NCBI GenBank assembly: GCA_024803745.1
Contig: JANJXV010000099.1
Coordinates: 2,790,001-2,854,000, forward strand
Direction of reading: 5' to 3'
Origin: Megascapheus bottae
Taxonomy: Eukaryota > Chordata > Mammalia > Rodentia > Geomyidae
Length of the DNA stretch: 64,000 nt
Part shown: positions 56,929 through 64,000 of the stretch, piece after piece
How positions within the stretch are numbered: position 1 is the first letter of the stretch
Layout: each line of letters opens with the position of its first letter
Program-made: the position numbers and the translations under genes
The notes under the pieces: generated by a model
Database searches by the model: none
What the model was told of the DNA's origin: nothing
What the model saw: only the letters and a program-made list of their open reading frames with translations

Positions 56929-57169
56929 CATCTTGCACATATTTTTCACTTCAATCTACTAGGACGTTGTTAGGTTTCTGTATCCTAATCTATTTTTCTT
57001 CCTGATGAATATCTGTGCTGTCATCTGTAAAAATGCAAGTGGGAAAATCACAGAAGCATTGGTGACATAAAAAAAGTCTTACAAACATAGATAAGTGTTC
57101 ATTCTTTGTAGGAGAAAGGATATTTTGATATGATGATGATGACTATTTATAAATACTTAATCGAGGTTT

Positions 57170-57370
57170 AGAGTTTGGCCCAGTGGTAGAGTGCTTGCCT
57201 AGCATCCATGAAGATCTAGGTTTGAGTCCTTAATATCACACAGATATAAAAATCCATATGGCAATGTGGCTCAAGTGGCAGAGGGCTAGACTTGGGAAAA
57301 GCCAAGAGCAGTGCTCAGGCCCTGAGTTCAAGCCCCAGGAATGGCAGAAAAAACAAAAGAAAAGAAAAGA
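57170..57370 (+). mobile_element. Dimeric ID-like SINE, B copy of 8,280-8,482
   Basis: 'gcccagtggtagagtgcttg', 'gtggctcaagtggcagagg', A-rich tail. Confidence 0.75.
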
Positions 57371-58436
57371 AAAGAAATGTGCTTTTTACAAGTTATTCAC
57401 TCACAGCATTTGCCTCTGAATTCTTCGCTTCTGCATCTTGTGACTTATCCCTTTCCCTCAATGTAGACAAGAAAAACAGATTTTATTACTTGCTATCCTG
57501 TTGTCCAATCTTTGCATATTAATTCAAAATACAATATTGCCTGAAATATTGTGTGTGTGCATGTGTGTGTATCTGCCAATGTGTGCATGCACACATGTGT
57601 ACAGGGTTTAGGGCTTACTCATAGGGCCTGTGTGATAACCCTCAGCATCCTTTCCTCAAAGGTATTGGTCTTTCACTTGTAGCTTATTATAGCTAATTGG
57701 AGTTGAGAGATTCACTCAATTTCTTGCCCTGTGCATTGGAACCCAGTGCTGGGTTCTCATATTGTTAATTGTAGCTATAGAGAAGCCTGAGGTCTGGGGA
57801 CCCTCGTTAGAATCCAGCCCCTGAAAGAAAGTCACTGATAGAAATCTTTATCTTCAGTTAAGCACGAATAAATAAGGCAAAAGTGGAACTGTGGCTCAGT
57901 TCCTCTTGTAGCAGCCATGAGAAAATTAGTAATTGGCAGCACCTGGTCCCTGAGAGAAATCCTTAGCACTGGTTCAAAAAAAGAAAGAAAATAATGAAAA
58001 AAATTAAAACTTGCTGAGGAATCCATAAGGATAAACATGCCTGTGAATAATCTTGTCATTTCAGATTCCCTCAAGAGCTTATGTCTCTCTATATTTTTTT
58101 CAAGTTTTTTTTAAAGATATTTACATATTTTCTATCTTTCTTAAACAGAGATAGCCATCCACAAAACACAAACACAAACTCTCACACAGTATACCACCCA
58201 CCCATAAGTGTCTGGCTATGTATATATGTATAGTCATATGTATTGATCTGTCTCTCTATACTAATATATAAATGCATAAACATATGTATTTAGACAAACA
58301 GGAAACATACATAGATAGGTCTCAGGCATTTCCAGATTTTGTGCAAGTCTTCTGAGTACAACTTACCATTGTATTGTTTGTCAAGATAGAGTCCCTCTAA
58401 CTTTTGGCCAGCTTCTTGTCCTTTGATACTTTTTTC

Positions 58437-58625
58437 TGCCAGTCCTGGGTTTTGAACGCTAGGCCTGGATGCTGTCACTGAGCTTGAGCTTCTTGCATTC
58501 AGTAGTTTATTGCAGATAAGAGTCTCATGGAGTTTCTGTCCTGGGCTGGCTTTGAATTGTGATCCTCAGATCTCAAACTCCTGAGTAGCTAGGATGACAG
58601 TCTTGAGCTACCAGTACCTGGTTCC
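58437..58625 (-). mobile_element. Geo-type SINE, B copy of 9,553-9,740
   Basis: Same diagnostic words as in A. Confidence 0.75.
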
Positions 58626-59456
58626 TTTGCCTCTTTTACCCTTTTTTTGGCCCCACCACAGCCATGGTATCTACCTTCCTATGTTCTCTCCACCTGCCCC
58701 CAGACAGGGGTCTGACAGATGCTTTCCACCCACTTATTCATGTCCTCCTCTGTATTGGCTGACAGCTAAGACATGCACTCACTTGTCTGGATGCCAAACA
58801 CAAAGCCATGTGATTGTTTCTCAGTCTGGAACATCCTATCAGATTTATAGCACCACAGAGGGTCAGGTTGATGCTCCTCCAGGGCTTCTTAAATTGTTCT
58901 CATATTAATCCACAACACGTTTGTCATCACTTGTCCAGCTAATTCATGGACTAATGCAGCATTCAGTACAAACTTAGATCCCAATACCATGAGGACACTC
59001 AAGGGTGCATTAGGAGTGTGACCTGCAGGTGGATGTGAGCCTGTCTAAGTTGGAGGGGATTTCTCCACCACAGGAAATGGAATACAAATTTAGAATCTGC
59101 TTTCATGAGGTGACAATCTCTGGCAGATGTTCTTATCAAATGTGGCACTGCCTACTTCCAGCTTAAAACATGGGTTGATGACCCAGCATAACAGTGAATG
59201 TATTCACCCCGGCCCAACACATAGGCTGGGACCCTGAACTTTCAGGTAGAATTTGGCTTTGAAGGTCATGAGATCTTAGTCTACAAATGATGAGCCCCCT
59301 CCCGTGAGGCATAGCAAACGGAGCCAAAGTGCAACCCAGTTAAGCACCAGATCAAGCTTCCCTTCTACAGTAGGGTATGGTTTGAAAACTGTGCATAGCT
59401 TCTGTTTGAAGCCAGTCCAGAAAGGAAAGTCCATGAAACTCTCATTTCCAGTTAAC
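58626..59456. other. Stretch without recognised gene, copy B
   Basis: Matches A 9,741-10,571. No domain or splice-supported frame. Confidence 0.45.
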
Positions 59457-59547
59457 TGCCAAGAAAAAGCCAAAGATAGAGATGAAGCTCAAGAGAGCTA
59501 GAGAGCCATCTGAAAAGAATGGTTACACCCTGCAACATCCTCATTAC

Positions 59548-59695
59548 CTGATCTTGAAAACATCTCTGCGTGCATCCCAGCATGCAGCCAGCATCTGGGG
59601 GTGACAGTGACCCCTGCGCCCATTGGCAATCTGCACTGTATCTGACATCTGTAATGTGAACCTCATTCTGTTGGGTTTGTGAAGCGGTGTCAACC
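59548..59695 (-). pseudogene. Candidate exon, 148 nt, family unknown
   Basis: Acceptor CTTCTGCAG| and donor |GTAATG, 123 bp downstream of the previous block in the transcript. Two frames are open: one with MRFTLQMSDTVQIANG and CWDARRDVFKIR, the other with NEVHITDVRYSADC. No family recognised. Confidence 0.35.
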
Positions 59696-59818
59696 CTGCA
59701 GAAGGAACCAACTGTGCCCTAACTCCCACTGTCCCCTGGGGCACCTAGCATTCCCCCATCTGCACCCCTCCTGTGGCTTCTGATCCTAGGGAGCCCTCCT
59801 GCCCTGTCCAACACTCAC

Positions 59819-59971
59819 ATGAAGTGCATATTTCTTCTCCTGGGGCAACTTCTCCACAGAGAGTATATGACATGCCCACTCTTCAGGCACGGGGAGATCC
59901 TGCCCAAGTAGCAAATCAGTGATAAGGACATAAAGTGATGAATAGAATTTTAGATCCTGATGGTAGACAGT
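59819..59971 (-). pseudogene. Candidate exon, 51 codons, family unknown
   Basis: Between acceptor ATTTTGCAG| and donor |GTGAGTG. Only one frame is open across it: it contains FYSSLYVLITDLLLG, then PVPEEWACHIL and LPQEKKYALH. Length is a multiple of three. The protein reads like real sequence, but I cannot name a family. The YSSLY...W spacing recalls a CDC25-domain helix of RalGDS proteins only weakly. It may be an exon of a second minus-strand gene upstream of the RalGDS-like remnant. Confidence 0.4.
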
Positions 59972-60414
59972 CTGCAAAATCCAGGGGAGAATGGAATTGG
60001 AGGGGACCAGGGATCAGGATGTGGGCATGGAGCTTCCGTGCCAAGGGGGTGGGGGAAGTCACAGGCTGGGGGATGCACAGGATGATCCATGGGCCCTGTG
60101 CAGCTACTGGGTCACCCCCTTCTGCATCTCAGCCTTTGGCTTTGACCTCTGTGATCGTCAAGATGTGCACAGTCTATACTCTGGCTGGCAGAAGAAAGGA
60201 CCCTGGGAAGACAATTGTAGACCCTTTGTGAGTGTAGGAAGGGTTAGGCTGGACACCCAGTCCAAGAGGAGCTAAAACTGGAGTCGAGGGGTGTGCAAGG
60301 AGTGGGTGTGAGGGTTGTGGGCAGTCACAGTCACGGCAGAGGTGGCTCTGTCTGTGGGGTGAGTGCCTCCCTGCAGGCACAGCACTGGACATATCAGAGA
60401 TCCACATGAAAAGG

Positions 60415-60525
60415 AAAAGCTGGAAATGGCACTATGGTTCAAATGGTAGAGCATCAACCTTGAGCAAAAGAGCTCAGGGACAGTACCCAGGACCTGAGTT
60501 CAAGCCTCATGACTGTAAAAGAAAA
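60415..60525 (+). mobile_element. SINE right monomer, B copy of 10,950-11,060
   Basis: Same element, with A-rich tail. Confidence 0.7.
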
Positions 60526-61750
60526 AGAACCAGGACTATGAGAGGGAATCTGGTACTCTCTTGGTCTAATCAGACACAAGAAGAGGAAGGGTAGGCTGTA
60601 GAAAAACACAGAGAACATCTTCCCCCAGCTCATCCTGTCCTGCATGCAGGGACAGCCATGTAACTAGGGTACGGTGAGATCATCTTCACCCCTGTGCTGC
60701 CATCTGAATTGTAGGCCTCTTTCCTGCATGGGGTGTCCTGATGGCTGAGCAGGTGCCCTAACCCTAGATGGAGAGCAGCCACTGACTGTGGTATCTAAGG
60801 AGAGATCTGTTCCATAGCTATCAGGCCACCCAGCATGGGAGCCATAACCACCCCCACCCAGGTAGAGGCCAATGGTTCTCCAGATGCTACTAACATTGCC
60901 CCACCCCTAGCTCTGGGTACACGTGACATTCCCTCCACAAGGAGCAGGACTAAGTGAAGGATCAGGAAGCTGCCTATGGGCTTCACATGATGGCCAGGCT
61001 GGCACTACAGATGGCCTCAATCTGTCAGCACCTTCCCCTGCCTCCATCATTCCTCCATCATGCCTCTTTACCTCCCACCCATTAACCTTGGAAACCAATG
61101 AATTGGGCTCTCATCATTCCTCTCATCTCTTCACCCACCTTGCCATGCGTCCATCCTTCTGTCACTGCAACCCCACACACATCCCACCACCAGCCACCCT
61201 CTAGCTTATGAGGATCCCAGAGGAAGCTCTTGGTGAAGGTCTTGTGACCACAAAACCGTTACTATCACCCGCTCCGGCCTGATCCACCACAGAATAAGAA
61301 CAGCCAAGCAGGCACACACTGCAGCAGAGTTGCTCTGCTGCCACTCTGATTTCTTCATGGCCAGGACTTGGCTCTCCTCAGCCTCTCAGCTCAGTAACCA
61401 GAACATTGTGCTTTCACAGAGCCATGGCTTCCAGTCTCCATGGACACAATGACATCAAGGTGATGCCAACTTCCCCATCTCTATATACTTCTAACTATGG
61501 GATGGGAGCTCAGTTTCACTTCTGTGACTCCATCCGCTAAGAGGCTCATGCAGATTTCTATCCTTTGCTCATCATGGTGACTCTTTGGTTAACAAGTCAC
61601 TGCTGGGCTTCCAGTTCACCACATATAGAACCCATACTCCAACACTTTTCTTAGAAGGACTGATGACTTTTAAATATTCTCTAGTTTTAAATTTCTACTT
61701 CCTTCTCCTTTTCTTTTATATATTTCCCTTCCTCACATACTTCTCTTTTT
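60526..61750. other. Stretch without recognised gene, B copy of 11,061-12,285
   Basis: Several small indels relative to A break the open frames differently in the two copies. Confidence 0.5.
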
Positions 61751-61752
61751 TT

Positions 61753-62051
61753 ACCTTCCTTCTTTCATTCCTGGCCTTGAACTCAAAACCTGGACCTTTT
61801 TCTTAGCTGTTCTTTGCTCAAGGTAGCACTCTAGCTCTTGAGCCACAGCTCTACTTCAATCTTTGTTCTTGCTATAAACTGGGAGTATGAGTCTCATGCA
61901 TTTTTCCCTTTGCTGGGTTGGTTTTAAACCACAATACTAAGATCAGGATCCTGAATATGCCTCGGATTGCAGGTATTATCTAATCAAAACAAATTCCTGA
62001 TTTCTTTTTTAGACATAACTAGTTCTTTCAGGTGAGCCACCAGCCACTCAT
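61753..62051 (-). mobile_element. Geo-type SINE, B copy of 12,288-12,585
   Basis: Same element and limits as in A. Confidence 0.6.
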
Positions 62052-62918
62052 GCAAGAGCATTGCAGGATCCCAGCATTCATCTTGTCTCCAGTCTTATTC
62101 CATCCATCTCACAATGGTCATCTAAAACACCCTGCTGCATGCCTGAAGTCGCAAGGAATGTTCTCAACGCCATGAGAAGCCCCCTTAAGCTCTGCCTCAG
62201 ACATGCCCAGCCCCCATCCCACTTCCACATGAGCATTTGTTTAGGAGAAATTTCCTGAGTACACCATCATCTTTTCCTCACCATTCAAATTTCATCTTTG
62301 GAGTCATTTCTCCCAGACAAAGAGGAACATGATCCATGGTTTGATAGCAGCTCCAGTTTCATAGTCCCAGCCACCAACACCCCCCCATTACCCTGCCAGA
62401 CACCTGAATTCAAGGACAATGTTTTCACTACCCCTGACTCTTATCAAATGTTTTAACTTATACAGTGCATTAAAATAATTTTACTAAATGGAATAAACAC
62501 ATGGCATCAAGCTTCAGAATCTTTGCACCTGAACTTTTAGTGAATCACAGACACACCAGCATTTCTGTAGCCAACAGAAATCTTAGCTTTGAGATTTCAG
62601 CATTCCTGGTATCCAAGTTTGGATGTGCTAACACTGCCCTTAATGGGGCACTTCAATCACACAATCCCACAACAATCAATGTCATTTGACATTCACTGGT
62701 AGGTGGTGCTAGGAAAAAGACTGATGTGCCAACTCCATGCTGGCTTGACCTATGCCATCTTCAAACCTGGAGCAAGTGGGGCTCCTCTCTCCATGACACC
62801 TTTTGTCTACTACCCCAGGAGGACCTTTACCTTGAGTCAAAATTATGAAGACTATCTCTACCAGCAAAGATTCCAGTGAGATGTGCCTACATGGATAAAG
62901 CTAAAATCTCACTAAAGT
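62052..62918. other. Stretch without recognised gene, B copy of 12,586-13,450
   Basis: No coding support seen. Confidence 0.45.
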
Positions 62919-62920
62919 GA

Positions 62921-63148
62921 GGTTGTTGGCAGTGCTGGAGCCTGAACTCAGGGCCTGGGCACTAAGCATTTGTACTCAAGACTAGCCCTTTACCACTTGA
63001 GCCCAAATTGCATTCCCAGCTGTTTTTATTTTTGGTAGTAAGAATCTATCAGACTTTCCTGTTCTAGGTGACTTGGAACTTCCATACTCAGATCTCAGCC
63101 TCCTGACCAGCCTGGATTAAAAGTGTGGATCAGCCATGCGCCACACCT
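62921..63148 (-). mobile_element. Geo-type SINE, B copy of 13,455-13,682
   Basis: Same element and limits as in A. Confidence 0.6.
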
Positions 63149-63527
63149 GAGGAATTCTGCCAGCACATTTTTTCCCAAAAATTGGAAGAGGAAGATGAGG
63201 GAGGGTTGGGCTCATCCTGCCCTGCATATGAAGGAGAGCATCAGCGCCTGAACTTCATTCCCTGTTGTAGTCTGCTGGAGGAAAAGGAAGCAAATAGGCA
63301 CAGGCGGGCAGCAGATGCCACAGAACAACTTGTGACCAAGACTCCCAGAGCAGACCTCAGAATCGATGACAGAGTTGGATCTACCCAGTAACAGAGGCAG
63401 TGGTGACACCTGAAACTGCGCGTTTGAGCCTTTGCTGCTAGTAAACAGGGCCACCAATGTCTCAATGAGAAAGGTGAGATTTTGGTGGAGAAGGTGAGAT
63501 TAAACATTATGTATCATGCAAGAAGAC

Positions 63528-64000
63528 AGACTATAAGGGGTCTTTTATTATTCCAAGTGAAATTTTGGATTTCCCCTTCTGTTTCTTTAAAGAATGACAT
63601 TGGGATATTGATGAATATTGCACTGAATTTGTAGATAGTCCTTATCAAGATTGCCATTTTTACAATATTACTTCTTCCAAACCAGGAGCATAGGTTTTTG
63701 CATTTCCTCAGTTCTGCGTTAATTTCCTTCTCCAGGGTTTATAGTTCCATCAAAAAGGTGCTTTACATTCTAAGTTAATTCCTAGGTATTTTATTTTCTT
63801 TGATAGCAAAATGAGTTGCTATCCTGATTCTTGCCTCATTCCTCTCATTTGTTGGCATATAGGAAGGCAGTTGACATTGAGGGTTAATTTTATACCCTGC
63901 TACCTTACCAAAGTTTTATATCAGCTCAAGCAGCTTCGGAGTAGAGTCTATAGGGTTCTTTAAATACAGAATCATGTCATCTGTAAGGAGAGAAAGTTTC
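63528..64000 (-). mobile_element. L1 ORF2 fragment, B copy of 14,062-14,534
   Basis: Inverted L1 segment running off the window. The twin-priming junction seen in A at 14,562 would lie about 28 bp beyond the edge. Confidence 0.85.

Larger units (their letters stand above)
59457..60038 (-). other. 582-bp segment present only in copy B, with two exon-like blocks
   Basis: Bounded by the 7-base word TGCCAAG at 59,457 and again at 60,039; A has a single TGCCAAG and nothing between. Two minus-strand exon-like blocks lie inside (59,819-59,971 and 59,548-59,695). It is therefore more likely lost from A than gained by B. Confidence 0.6.
49411..64000. repeat. Segmental duplication, copy B
   Basis: Direct repeat of 1-14,534, displaced by 49,410 bp at the left and 49,466 bp at the right. 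The shift is explained by one 513-bp loss, one 582-bp excess and small microsatellite changes. The match may begin left of 49,411, but the partner sequence is outside the window. The same L1 fragments, SINEs, CT repeat and RalGDS-like remnants occur in the same order, so the copies share a recent ancestor after those insertions. Confidence 0.95.

Overview
This window is non-coding-rich mammalian nuclear DNA, most likely from a rodent of the Geomyoidea (kangaroo rats, pocket mice, pocket gophers). The evidence is dense tRNA-derived SINEs, LINE-1 (L1) copies, long CT/CTTT/CA microsatellites, and a spliced KRAB zinc-finger gene. The dominant SINEs are an ID-like monomer fused to a second tRNA-like monomer, and a 'Geo'-type element. 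I link them to Geomyoidea from memory, so the taxon is an inference. I see no bacterial, plasmid or phage signature and no CRISPR array.

Layout. (1) 1-14,534 is copy A of a segmental duplication. (2) About 14,560-23,350 holds an inverted L1 fragment, a CT repeat and a decaying KRAB zinc-finger gene on the minus strand. The gene has its finger exon at 15,640-17,544, KRAB-B at 19,601-19,690 and KRAB-A at 20,454-20,580. (3) 23,353-44,668 is a tandem array with a period of about 7.4 kb. It reads: partial L1, spacer, L1, spacer, L1, spacer, partial L1, with every L1 on the minus strand. Each spacer of about 1.37 kb is an inverted paralogue of A 7,237-8,608. (4) 44,669-49,410 is SINE-rich DNA with nested L1 3' ends. 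(5) 49,411-64,000 is copy B, in the same orientation as A and displaced by about 49.4 kb. Both ends of the window cut the duplication, so A and B probably extend beyond it and may be part of a longer direct array.

Genes. Copies A and B each carry the remains of a minus-strand gene resembling the RalGDS family (Ral guanine nucleotide dissociation stimulator-like). They keep a first coding exon with a Cys-rich start and a canonical splice donor, plus two blocks resembling the RasGEF N-terminal (REM) domain. Both copies are interrupted by stops and I did not find a CDC25 catalytic domain. The L1 array spacers repeat the first exon three more times on the opposite strand. The zinc-finger gene keeps an intact-looking KRAB box, but four of its eight readable fingers have lost a zinc ligand, and frames are broken on both sides of them.

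Overall this looks like a rapidly rearranging gene-family and KRAB-ZNF neighbourhood. L1 copies, microhomology deletions and tandem duplication have repeatedly copied and broken the genes. No clearly functional protein-coding gene lies wholly inside the window. The main object of interest is the L1 plus gene-5'-end tandem array and its relation to the A/B duplication.
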